From: Hirudo medicinalis
Lineage: Eukaryota > Annelida > Clitellata > Hirudinida > Hirudinidae
Reading direction: 5' to 3'
Assembly (NCBI GenBank): GCA_011800805.1
Contig: MPNW01000127.1
Coordinates: forward strand, 1-64,000
Length of the DNA stretch: 64,000 nt
Shown here: positions 50,965 through 63,520 of the stretch, in pieces
Position numbering within the stretch: position 1 is the first letter of the stretch
Layout of the letters: each line of letters begins with the position of its first letter
Position numbers and translations under genes: made by a program
Notes under the pieces: generated by a model
Database searches by the model: none
Told to the model about the DNA's origin: nothing
What the model saw: the letters and a program-made list of their open reading frames with translations, nothing else

Positions 50965-52393
50965 GAATCCGTAATGATTATATAGGCTGCATAATAATCC
51001 GGAAATCTTATTAAAGATTAATGCTATTAAAGCATTAAAATTGTGTACCTGACTTTTATCGAAACGAGAAAACCGAATTGTCGGCGTGTTGTGGTGCAGA
51101 ATTTATCCATTTATAGAAAAGATTAGGACTCATAAGGCTATTAAAATATGTTGTTGTTTTTTTAGATGATGACACTTAATTAATTATTGGTTATCTTGCT
51201 TATGGGTAATTGTATATCTTTTTAGTTAAAGCGAATTAGCTTATTCTGGCAGTAATGATTTTGTCTCAAATTAGCAGAAATTGGCATGTTTTCTAAGAGA
51301 TGCCACGGACCGCTATGTTATGTCAATTTGGTAATGGAAAAGCAAAACAAAAAGGTTTTAAAAACCCGGGCGTGTCCCTGGGCACTTCCCCCTACTATAT
51401 AACAGTTACAAGCTAAATAAGTTGAATAAAAGCTTGTAAAAAAAGAAAAAACTGTGTAAGAGAGTATGATTGATACCAAGGTAATTTTTAAAGACACGAC
51501 TTCACAACGACAACAAGATATGTTTGAAATAAAGCCGGATTTTTATTATTCAAAAAATAAATTGTAACTAGTTTTAAAAACTTATTTTATAAAAAGTAAT
51601 CGTAAAGTTGTACAAATGTAAGTTTTTAATAATTATAGGAATTTATTTTTCACCTTATACGAATGGAGAGATTTCAAAATGATCAGCTAGACTTATTGTA
51701 TATGTATTTCCTTCTATTATTTTAAGCGTCATTGGATTTGTTTAATACAAATAAATAATTTAAGCAAAATTACACGTTAAACAAAAGTCTAACTTGTTCT
51801 TAATATCGATGATAGTTATTGAAAAGAAATTCTTCAAATTACAAATGTTATAAAAATTTTGGAAATGTTATTTAAATTTATTTAAATATTTCGTAAAAGT
51901 TAGTTTTCTTAATTTCGAACCGAAACGTTGTTGACTGTCATTGTACAATAGAATAATAATTGGTAATCGCTGGGCTTAAGTGTCGTGAATTGTCGGGTTT
52001 TGTTATTTAAATTTGATCTTACCATGGATTTGCTCTAAAATTTTAGATTTTTAATGATTGAGATTTTACTAAATCTACTTAACTTATCGGTTTACGATAT
52101 ATCGCTCCTCGTTGATCTACTCTAGCGCTGTTTCTGAATCGAATCTAAATTTGGCTAATTGGAATACCGTCCCAACTTTAAAATATATTTATTCTCGCGC
52201 GATTTGCCATTGATTAGGTAAACCTCATTGCAAAGTTGTCTTATTTAAAAAAAAATTATCTCATGTCAATTTCATAGGCACATATTTGATTTTGTGTAAA
52301 TGTTTAACGTGATCAGCTGTTAGAAGCATGATTCTCGCAATAACATCATTGAACTCTAACATTGTTGATGATTTTATTTCATTTTCTTTCTAG
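50965..52393. other. Region upstream of BRD10
   Basis: AT-rich, presumably promoter, 5' UTR and first intron of the BRD10-like gene. A donor at 52220 (ATTAG before GTAAAC) would join in phase to the first recognised exon, but its frame has no ATG. An ATG in frame at 52368 would give a start without an intron. Confidence 0.4.
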
Positions 52394-55300
52394 TTTAGGA
52401 CCTGAGGATCTAGATTTGTTAACAAGTGAGATTGTTTTGGATGTTATCATGATAGAACCAAAAAATTCATTGAAATATGACTTTGCTAAGACTTGTGATG
52501 CATCTGCTTCAGCTGGTCTTAGTTTGATTATGCAAGATAAGATCATCACAAATACCCCACTATCCATTGTGTCTGATGAAGCCACATCGGGTCAATTTTC
52601 TGATACCTCACTTTCAAAACAACAATTTTCTGCTCAGTCTCTTGATTACAAGAATCTCCCAAATGAAAATGTTCTTAAAGAATCATCAACTGACAACTGT
52701 GTTGCACAAAAGATTAAGGATTTGAGATGTAATTCTAAGGAATCTTGTTCAAATTTTACAAAAAGTGGAAATATAACAAGGAGTCAGTCTGCTAATTCTC
52801 GTAGCATTTCAAATTCCTTGGAGGATTGTGTTGAAGTTCAAGAATACTTTCAAGAGGAAGAGATAGGAGATGATAATATTAGTAAGGGCATTCTCAATAA
52901 AGACCAAAAGGATAGATGCACGTCACCGAATGGATCACAATCTCAAGAATTGCATCAAGGTTTCAGAATCTTGAATGAGATATTGAGCGACTCCAACAAA
53001 CATCTCAACTGGCCTTTCATTGAACCTGTTGACTCAACGCAGGATGGTTGCCAGGATTACTATGAGATGATTGAAACACCGATGTGGCTTTCAAAAAGTG
53101 AGTTGATATAACTTTTTCTTATTCATTTTTTAGTTCATTTGAATTATTACCATTTACAAGTTACTGTGTTATTGTGATACATGTATGTGAACGTATATTA
53201 TGGAGTCTTATTATAATAATTAATATTTGTAATTACTTGAGCCACTAACATCAATTAAAAAATAATGAGAGCAGAGGTTATGTTTTAAGTAAAAACTAAA
53301 TTATAAACTTCTGTGAATGAAAACAAAACTTAGATAAAAAAAAGATTATTGATTTATAAAAACAAATTTCACTTTTGAGAATTGTATGACCTTAAAGCTT
53401 ATAATTATCCATGATTTAGTGAAACTGTCATGGCATTTGCATCAAAAATTTTAATGCATATTGAATGAGAATGAACAGCACGTTTCATGTTATATCATAG
53501 CCTGTGTTGTATTCGTTTTGACTCACGTTCTTGTCTTCATTTGCGTCCCCAGTGAAAGACAAATTTCTGCGGAAGGAATACTCGGACATAACGGAGTTTG
53601 TCTCCGACATGAGGCTCATGATCGACAATTGCCTCGTGTTCAATGGCGAGGACCACTCGATATCGAAGAAAGCAAAGAAGCTCGAAACTGTCCTCAGCCA
53701 GAAAGTTGCTCTGCTGTCCAGGTTTGCAGAGTACTTGCTTATATTAAGAATTTTTTAATCAATCAAATTTTTTTCAACATCTTCATTAATGTTTAACTGG
53801 AATTACATTGCATGTGTTTAGGGATTTGAGAGACAGAATCAATGATGCAGTCCCTCCAAGAAATCCTCTTATTGCCACTGAGAGTGAGTGGTGTTCAAAT
53901 GCATCTGGTTCTTGCAATGGCATGAAAGAGTAAAATCATATTTTTTCTTACTTTGATTTACAGCCTTGGATCAGATGCAACCAAGAGTGACAAAGAAGGG
54001 AAAAGATTCACGAAGAAAGATGAGGGAGTTACAGAAACAGAGGATGCTGGAGAAGCAGCTCATGTTCGACCACTTCGTCAACACCCTCCAGTCGTGGGAT
54101 GAGAACCTATTTGATCATTTGACCAGATCCCAGATGAAGGCCATGTGGGAGGTTTCTGAACATTTAATTATCCTCATTCACTCAATAAATGGGTGGGGTT
54201 TACTACACCTAATGATCGGCTGGAATCGTAACCGAGGAATCGTAAATTATTAACGAGCACCCGGTATGCAACAATAATCATTCATTAATTAAACATTAAA
54301 TTTGCAGCTGCCCCAACTGGGACTCTTTCTGTTCTTATGTTCTCGTCCTCTGAACCTCAACATCTCACAATACGAACTCGAGAGATGCTTCGTCTTGTCG
54401 CGACAGAGTTCGGCCATGCAGCGACTGATGACGTCTCTCTTCAGTTCTGCAAATCAGCGATCAAAGTAATATAAGCATTGCATTCTAGGATTTCTTGTAG
54501 TTATTGATTTTCTATTGAAAACAGACTTCATCTGGGTGGAAATTTGATGACTAATAAAGTTTGGGAAGAAAAGATGAAGGACCACATCTCACCCTGGTTT
54601 AAGTCTCTGAGCGATTCGAACTATGACGTTGTTGGGGTTGGTCCATTTGAATATTGAGCCAAGTTAAAGATTTACTTGATGTCATGGTCATTCTATTTGT
54701 AACTAGGTATCTGAGAAGTTGGCAATTGATGAAAAATTCTTTAAAATCATGGGTGAGTTATAATTTTCTCTGCAGTAATGTTTTTTGATGTTTTAAATGT
54801 ATTTGTTTTCTTTAAAAAGGATATAATAATCCTCTGGTCACAAAATCATACCATGATTTGACATACTATCAAAAGGTCTGGGTTGTCAAGTCAGTTTGTG
54901 ACCATTTACTGGTTGGTTGAAACTCTTTTTAATCCCTCAGTAATTTACATTAGTGAGAGCTATTTGATTTAAAGTTTACAAATTGTAAATTTTTAGAATA
55001 TACAGAAATCTCTTTTGGATGCCATAGAAAAGCAGGATATTGTTGACTTGAGACCTAGAGAACTTGGGGTTGACAAGGAAGGAAATACTTTTTTTTATTT
55101 TTCACAATTCTGTGGAGATGATGTCAGAATATACAAGCAGAGTCCATTGCCCACTGTAGAAATAGGACCCATAGAGTTCAACTATGATGTCAGTTACAAG
55201 TCGAGGATTTTTTGAGTGGCCTAGAGTAATGAATTTATTGAGCAGTGTGGTGATTTGTATTATTATTCTTTTAGGATGATGTAAGTTGTTATTCAAAGAA

Positions 55301-58300
55301 GAGGACCAAGAAGCAATCAAAGAAAAGGCCAAGAAAGGTGATGATTGTTGAGGATGACTGTAAAACAAGAACAAGAGACAGCAGGCTTCGACAGGTAAGT
55401 GATGCTACATTATTAATCAGTTCTTTTGTTACTAAGTAACAATTACCATCTAAGCAACATTCTTCTGATTGCAGAATCCTAGGAAGTTACAAAATTATCG
55501 AGTTGATCAAAGTGAATCCAGTCATTCAGAATCAGAGAGCGACTCAGAAGATGAAAATGAGGCTGATGGTCATCTTCAGATAAAATCAAAAACCAATAAC
55601 ATTTCTCTGAATGAGAAGAATGTGAATGCAGATTATGTAAACAACATCAAGTCCAGAAAACCTACAAGAGGGGCATCGAATTTGGCTGATAAGTCGATAA
55701 CCTTAAGCTCGGAACAAGAGGAAAATTTGGAAAATGATTGGTCTTTTACAGCCACTATGCCCCGAAGGTCAGAAAGGAAAATTATAGAGGAATCTAAGAA
55801 AAATGCAACTCCTGTGAGCAAAAATAAAACTAATGAATCATCAGAAAACACTGACAAGTCCAACAAAAAGAGGAACAACAGAAATGACTGGAAAGATTTG
55901 GCACCATTTTTGCCAGAACGTAATCTTCGTAGCAAAAAACATCTCGATTCAGATGCCAAGCGGGCGGATGATCGGACCGACAAATTTTCCAATAAAAGCA
56001 GAAAAAACAGGAAGATGAAAGAGGAAAAATATGAAGATGAGGTGAAGACTACAATAGTAAATGATGATGGCCTTATGAAAGAAGTTCAAGATGTTTTGAG
56101 CACACCATCTGAAGCTGTATCATTAGATTCAAGTGAGTTAACAGAAATAAAAAATGATGACACTTCTGAAGAGGCTGACAATGATTCAAACAACGACTTT
56201 AAAGGCGAACCTGGCATTAAGTGTGAACTAGACAAAACAAAGATGGATGTTGATGAGGATAATCCCTGCATGAGTTTTGAACCAACCATATATGTACTTA
56301 CAGATTATTTTTCTTTTTTGCTATGTGAATGACTTTTAATTGAAAGAAATTGTTTGTGTTGCAGGGACCAAATTTGGAAGAATTCATATTGGTTGCTCAG
56401 AGCATCCAGGACATTAGGGATCTCATAGAGAATATTAAGAAGAGAGCAGAAAATGAAATTGATTTAAATGCCTCCTGCCAATCAAAGGTTTTCAAAACAT
56501 CATTGATTTTTATTTTGTTTATTATTTTCACCTACATACTTGGTTATTTAAGAATGGCATTAAGAAAAATTCAGAAAAAGTTTTGATGGAGAATTTGGAT
56601 TATCTACTGAAAGACTTGGAACCTCATGAAGCCAAACTCACTCAGGTCTTGAAAAAAGCAAGGATGCAAATGAGAAAGGAAGAAGAAGCCTATTATGAAG
56701 TCCCCGACACTGTGAGTGCTTTGGAAGAATGGCTATCGTGATCTGAACCAAATTAAGTATTAAAATTAAATTAAATATTGCCATTGCAGCCAGATGAAGA
56801 GACAATGGATGAAAGTTCTGCTAGGGAACCTTCCTCTCCTGGAGATTCTCATACCAATGAATTGAAATCTGAAGCAAAAACAGCTGAAAGCATGAATTCT
56901 CTGCACGATAAGCCAGAAACAAAAAAGAACATATTTGAAAATGACATTGATATGGCTCTGCTTCTTACTGAAGGAAGAGTCCTAAGGAAGCGCAACAACA
57001 TTCAGACTCAGCTTCCTCTGGCAACCACAAGGTCAAAGAGACTGCTCAACCGACCACAGAGATATAAATATGATGATTATTTGACCGATGATGCAATCAT
57101 GGCTTCTGCTTGCAGTGTCGATGGTCCATCAGTTGCAAAGAATTCAGAAGAATTTCTTCCAGCAGCCTCTTCAGGTACATTCAATTCTCACTTATTAGAG
57201 GACCCTAATCTACAGATTATGGATGACAGAATTGTGGCCATTTCATCTGTAAACCTGATTGAAATAACCGAACATAATGCGTTACCTTGCACTTCTATTA
57301 TCACAGAGTCCTTGGCCAGTTCGGCCAAAGTGAGCACAGTGTATTCATCTGGTCTGAAATCTCCACGTTTTCAAACATCCATTATTCCAAATACTGCAAG
57401 CAATATTAGAGGACCATCTCTTCATTCCCTGCCTGTCCTACCTCAGTCTGTAAGTGATATTTCCACACTTCTAACGCTTACAGACCAGGTGTCTTCAAAA
57501 ACCCTTGCAGCAGTGAAGTCAACGACAGCATCTTCTCTTCTATCTAACCTGGTGTTACCTATGCAGAATAACATAAAGAGTGCGCCGTCGACCAATGTGC
57601 CGAACGTGTTCATTCAAAAACCTGGGACCCAGCAGCTCGCCTATCTTCCGACCAGCTTCAATCCCAGCAAGGTTCTGAGCAACCCACACACTAGTCTTTC
57701 TCTTGTAAACTTATCCCCAGGGAATGCAGGTACCCCAGGCATGATAATTCTTCCAAAAAATGTGAGCCTTAGCCAATCGCCATTACAAAAGGCAATTTCC
57801 CAATCTTTCATACCGTCCACACCTGTCCAGAACTTGAGTGCGTCATCCAGCAACAAGTCAATGCAGATGTGCCCAATAACTTCCAACATGGTAATCAATT
57901 TCCAGAATGTTTTGCCAATTTCAAATTCCGGTATAAATATTAGCAATCACATTGTGAAGCCTCAAAATACTTTTGTGGCAATAAGTTCTGGTTCGCCATC
58001 CATAAAAACAAGCCGGTCTGTGAACATTTCATCCTTATCTCTTGCCTCGAGGGTCCTCATTCCTCTCAAGGCCCAAGTCTCAGGGAACTACGCTTCAGTC
58101 CACTCTGCACAACCCGGTCAACCGATACAAAAGATGGCTGGCTTGATACCAATTATGAATTCCCCTAGTACCAGCCATATTGCAGCCAACATGCAGGCAA
58201 ATATGAATCGTCTACCATTGCAAGTAGGCCAACTAAATTGTGAGAATGGACAGTCTATCCTCCTTCTTGCCAATAATTCCTTTACACAGATACCTGCCAA

Positions 58301-58676
58301 GCCTCAGCCAAAGACAGCTAATCCTTTTCAACTGCCTGCGTCAGTCAATTCAAACTTAATAAGTTACAACAGATCTTCCATAAACATCTCGGAGGCTCAA
58401 AGTCAAGATCGAAATGAGTCTATAGTTCATCAGCTCGTTTTTGACAGCCTATCCAACTCCAACATGCCACACCAACTTATAGGTCCTGGGTTGATACCGG
58501 TCTCACCTGCTCAAGCAAATTCCAGCATCAGAGTTCCTGCACCTCCGGCCAGTCTGGCAGTTACCAATAAAGGATTGGTGAACATCCCTATAATTTTGAA
58601 TAAAGAGGTACTAAGGGTGCTTGCTCAACCTCAGAAGCCCATACAACTCAACCAAGTCACCTCTCAGGGCAAATGA
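52394..58676 (+). CDS. BRD10: Bromodomain protein BRD10/KIAA2026-like, at least 1608 aa
   Basis: Nuclear protein; the bromodomain reads acetyl-lysine on chromatin. Exons: 52394-53097, 53553-53721, 53822-53883, 53964-54151, 54308-54465, 54525-54630 (or 54636), 54707-54752, 54820-54911, 54997-55188, 55275-55394, 55475-56293, 56365-56487, 56553-56711, 56790-58676; all phases agree. The bromodomain (about residues 200-290) has HQGFRILNEIL, WPFIEPVD, DYYEMIETPMWL, and NCLVFNGED with the acetyl-lysine-binding Asn. Then follow a basic region (KKGKDSRRKMRELQKQRML), a DDT-like helical block (HFVNTLQSWDENLFDHLTRS, LPQLGLFLFLCSRPLNLN), and DLRPRELGVDKEGNTFFYF, a WSD/WHIM motif. A long acidic, Lys-rich linker and a Ser/Thr/Pro-rich 629-residue last exon complete it. 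Bromodomain before the DDT-like part points to BRD10 rather than CECR2 or BAZ. The N-terminal exon is not resolved. Confidence 0.85.
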
Positions 58677-59465
58677 TGTCCTTTATAAATAGGGTTGACT
58701 GAAGACACTTGCATAGGATCTTACACGAAAAACAAAAATGACTGCTTCAAACGGTCCTTCGTTCGAACGTACTTGTTATCTTTATTAATTAAATGCTAAC
58801 TAAATTTATGGGAGTGTTGTATGCAATTTATTACCTACATGCTGACCTTTTATGAACCAACCCTTGTTGCCTTTTGGAAAGCAAGCATGATCAGTGGTTA
58901 ATTATTCACATCAATTCGATGTTTAGATGTCCAAATCATTGGGGAAAATAACAATTTTAAAACTCATTTCAACCCGTTTTATTTTATTGTGTTGCAACGG
59001 TTCAATGTCATGAATGTCACTAATACATAAAGATCATGACGTTTCAAATTATGCAAATTGGTTGATTTTTGTTCAGATAGGACCCCACCCCTCGTAAATA
59101 AAATTTATATTTACTGTAGAGTTGGTCTTGACATTATTTTTGGCATTCCAATCGATCATGGAAACATAACTCAAACAAAGGAAATAGTCTCTAATTCCAG
59201 ATGAATTATATTGTTTTATCACGACATCTTTAGTAGGCATACACTATTCCGCAATGCCATGTTTGTTTACGGTAAACGTCAAACTTCAAATTTACATACA
59301 TTTTTAATGCGTTTTAAATCACTAGAAGTGCCATTTTGGGCAGCCTCGGAATCCACGGCTCTGTCCAATAGCGTGCCTGGGCCATAAAGTGCAAGAATTA
59401 ATTACAATCAAAACAAAACTATTGTATATGCACAATATGACAAGAGGTAAATTTCAGTTGAGGGT
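58677..59465. other. Convergent spacer BRD10 / FDPS
   Basis: About 790 bases holding both 3' UTRs. AATAAA at about 59098-59103 could end the BRD10 transcript. No other gene. Confidence 0.5.
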
Positions 59466-62316
59466 TCATTTGCATCTTTTGTAGATTTTTGCAAGTAGGG
59501 TTAGAAACATTTCCTTGGGGAGTTCGGGAGAATTTATGTTGATCAGCTTCAAGAGTTCCTCGTAACTCTGAGCCTCGTATTCATTGTATGCCTCCTTTAA
59601 GCCGAGGTCCAGGTATATTTGCTTGATCTTTGCCACTTTTTCACTGTCTTTGTGGCCATAGTTGTTCTGAGTAGCAAAATAAAACTATTATGGAAACCAT
59701 TAAATAAATGTGACAAGATATTGAGTTACAAACTTTCAGCATAGATTCCTGGTTTTTGTTGCACCGTGACAGGGCTTGCATGATAAGCCATGAACATTTG
59801 TTCTCCTCGATATCTGTTCCAATTTTCCCTGTCACACTTGGATCTCCAAAGGCATCCAAATAATCATCCTGAAAAATCACATGTGAAAAGTAATGACAAA
59901 GTTAGAAACTTAGAATAGGTCATTTTTTCACATGCCTGTATTTGAAAGAATTCACCTATTTTCAACAGAATTGTTTTGGCTTCCTCATGAATCTTAGGAT
60001 CATTTATGCCTGCCTAAAGAAAAATATTTTGCTAAAATCTTAAATTTAATCATAAATTGTCGAATTGCCACCATGTATAATGCACAAGCCATTGGCAAGT
60101 GGAATGAATAGTAGGCTGTCTTGTACTTGATCGTTGCATTGTATCTTTCAGGAGTGAAGTTTTTAATGTCTGTATTTTTTGCAGACGTATCCAGATGTTG
60201 TCCAATTATTGTGTGTAATGTGGACTGCAATCATTAAAGAAATGTTCAAAATACATGGATAGGTTTCAATGGTTACAATAATGTTTGTAAGCTAGTCTAA
60301 ATTTGCTTATTTCAAACTAGTTCCTCTAAGCCCTAATTATCCATTACAAAATGGATGTTAATAAATAACAGTAATAATGATGATGACAACAACGTCGACA
60401 ATAATAATGGAGTCTCCAGGCTAGCAAAGCATGTTTAGTATTTCACTTACTTCATGAAAGAGATCAACAATGTCTGTGTAGTAATGTTTGTGCTTGAGAT
60501 GTTTCTTGAGTAGAAAGTAGAGAGCAGACTCTACATACAAGGAGTCATTGATGGCCTTGAGGCCTACATCTTTCTTTTAATGAAAAACATTTCTTATAAT
60601 AGTAATAATAAACGTTACAGTTAATTTAGATATGTGTATTTGTCATATATGCAAAATCAGGGGAACAGGTTATCAAATATTAAACGTATTTATAAGTCAA
60701 GTTTGCATATAATAAGTTAGTTATACTGAAAATGTCTTAAAATATATATTGCAGCATTAATACTTATTGTTTATATCCTCAATAAAATAAAGTTCTTAAA
60801 TTTAAAAAAATCTCAAACTTTATTATAGTGTCATTCAAAAAATATAACTTCATGAATTACTTAGATTTACACCTTAAATCCCAGATGAAATAGTAAGTTC
60901 AACAGCTTTCTAAACAGAGCAATAATCTTAAATGAAATTAATTTTTTTTTACTATGTTGCATTTAGCCAATCTTTTGAGTGCCTAATGTAATCCACACAG
61001 GATGCAGAGGCAGTTTTTAATTCCTCTACCACTGACATAGCTCCCCTGTCCAAGGTTGCTCCCCAGCAGTGCAAGATGGGCCGTGAACATGACTCATTGC
61101 AACTGCTGCCATTACCGCTGCATGCAGGAATGCAACCCATGGAGCTAATCTTCATGGTTTTATGACCACATAGAGCATCATGAATGTTGATTGTTTAGGT
61201 AACCTGAACTCCTTTAAAGTTATTGATTTCATCATGTGTGGCCTTTTATGAATTTCCCCTTATTATTATTTGGGTTATTCTTACACCATATTACATAATA
61301 ATGGAGCCAATTGAGCAATAAAAACTCAAATAATCGGATTTGAATTTTCAGCACTTACCAGCATGTACCAACAGGGTTGTCCTCTCCTGGAAAGAGAGCT
61401 GTCCATCATGTCATCAGCAACCAGAAAAAATGCTTGGAGCTAGATAAAAATAAAATCGATGACTTTTGAAATTTATAGATCTACTTTATTTTAAGAATTT
61501 ACTATTTTAATATGAATTTTAATGGAGATTTGAAATTAACATGAAATTACCAATTCTATGCACCATCCCAGTACTGATGCTATTTTCAAATCTTCTTCAT
61601 TGGTCTTTCCATTTGCCAGGCATTGATATGAAAACACAACACTTAGACCCCTGTTCTTTTTACCATGTGGAACATTGTACTCAAGTACCTGATAAAGTGA
61701 TTAATTGGAAAAATCATATTTTAAGATATGGGAATAATTAAAATAAAGAAAAATCTCACAAATTTAAAAAGCCTACATTAATTTGCCACATCATCATTTT
61801 GCTCTCAGACATTACAACTAATATTTAGAAACAACTGCAAGGTATTATAATATTGCAACATTGTAATGTAAAGGTATACTCGAATTCTTCGATACTTAGT
61901 AAATTCTTACCTTTTTAAACCAGCTCTTGGAATCCAAAGTATCAGGAGGAAGATGGCCAACTAAATCATCGACTAGTGAATAAAATACCTTGTTAAATTC
62001 TTTCTCAATATGCTGGACCTTATCGTCGTTTAAAATACTCGTCATAATTCTTTGTTGAGGAGAACTTAAAATAAAACAAAATAAGTATCGACAATCTCAA
62101 AAAAATTAAAGTAATCTTTAGATAAAAGTTCCTTAAAATGATTGTATGGTTCTTTAGTGCGACTTGTTAAACGTACCTCACGAAAATAAATCTGTTATCG
62201 CTACTGGCAAGTCTAAACTTCCTAAAACTTTCGCCTGTCGCAAAATTTCTGCGACCAAATAGAACACAAGCAGATCTTAAAAACAAACAGGATTCAACCA
62301 TAATTGTAGTTGCCAT
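59466..62316 (-). CDS. FDPS: Farnesyl diphosphate synthase with mitochondrial-type leader, 400 aa
   Basis: Condenses dimethylallyl and geranyl diphosphate with isopentenyl diphosphate to farnesyl diphosphate for sterols, ubiquinone and prenylation. Minus-strand exons 5' to 3': 62316-62177, 62064-61911, 61688-61551, 61439-61359, 60573-60451, 60224-60072, 60013-59936, 59868-59734, 59666-59466. All phases agree, and all but the first junction are phase 0. Motifs: [20 protein letters not shown] (first Asp-rich motif, DDMMD 153-157) with the Phe pair that sets chain length, [35 protein letters not shown] (second Asp-rich motif 290-294), [15 protein letters not shown], and the end KIYKRCK. The first exon encodes a basic Arg/Ser/Phe-rich leader ([20 protein letters not shown]), so a mitochondrial form is likely; Met at the MTSILNDDK position would give a cytosolic form. 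The intron after residue 289 uses a GC donor. Confidence 0.95.
60960..61152 (+). repeat. Dispersed repeat family R1, copy 3, inside FDPS intron 4
   Basis: Contains TTTAGCCAATCTTTTGAGTG, CTCTACCACTGACATAG, GAACATGACTCATTGCAACT and ATGCAGGAATGCAACCCAT. Its first half matches the inverted right half of copy 1 and its last block matches the left half of copy 1. Confidence 0.7.
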
Positions 62317-62319
62317 TCC

Positions 62320-63515
62320 ATAGCGGTATGTCACGTTTTTGTTGAATGTTTAATAACATGGGACGGAAAAGTTGACCAAGATTAAGGAGAAAATACTAAG
62401 AATATTCTGGAAAATACAACAACTTAAAAATCCTTCTTATCTAACTAAGAAATAAATGCGACTCACTTAGTTTATGAAAGCCTCAAAATATGTTACTGAT
62501 GCTAAACTTTTAAATGTCAACTACACCTAACGCTATTGGCCACTAAAATCACCATATCCCTCGCCTAAGTTGGTTAGCCATTAGAATTTCAATCTCCTCA
62601 TCGAAAAGTTGAATTTAAGGTTGAAAAGGGAGTAACTCAACACTTTTTTTCAAATTATAGAATGAAAAAACTTATGGTGCGGCTGCATGAAGCTGCCGAT
62701 TGGTGCAAATGTGTGCTCACAAATACACATCTTTAAGAGCGCTGTTATTTTCTATGATAACTTTTGACTGCATTATTTTTTCAAAGCCAAATTTTGGTGT
62801 GTTAACTGACATTAACTGACAGGAAATTTGTCAAGTTCGAAAATTTTTTTTATGCTCTAATGATAAATTTAGAGATGTGCGTTTAAAACGTTTTTTGCAT
62901 TTGTCATATATTTTAGTATTCTGTAATGTAATAAATGACAATAATATAGGTTCCGAATCATTTCATTACTTTAAATGAAGTGTCAATGATGTACTCTATC
63001 CCTTCTTTTCTACTATTTTAATACATCTTGATTTCAATTATCGCCACTTTCAACTCCATAACAGTTAAATGCTGTTTTTCATTGTGGTATACCTGCCTTG
63101 TAGAACATTTTCTATAAGATTTAAGTCCGGAGAATACGCTGGCCATTCCATGACACTCACTTCTTCCTGAAAAAAATACCATAGGTTCCTTTGAGGCGTG
63201 TCCTGATGAAAATAAAAGTAATTTTCATTGTGAATCTTAGCAAGGGGAGTGAGAATACTGGAGATGGTCTAGATGTATTTGTAGTGTCCTTCGTTTTTCC
63301 TTCAGAAAAGCTACTTACGTCTGACTGCGAGTTGAAACTCCTCCCAAGACCATCACTGAACCTCTCCGAATTATCCGCTTCAATAAACTCCTTACTACAT
63401 CTCTAAATCATGCGGCGATAGTGATGTTGAAAATAATTAGTTTTATAGCAATGTTACTTAAGGTCTGTGGTTCTTTGGCGTCTTCTGGTTTGTATAAAGT
63501 AGTTCTCGCTCGCAT
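62320..63515. other. FDPS 5' flank and intergenic DNA
   Basis: FDPS promoter region. On the FDPS strand an ATG eight bases upstream of the chosen start opens a short overlapping frame (MEWQLQLW...), a possible upstream ORF. Elsewhere only unsupported short frames. Confidence 0.45.
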
Positions 63516-63520
63516 GTATT

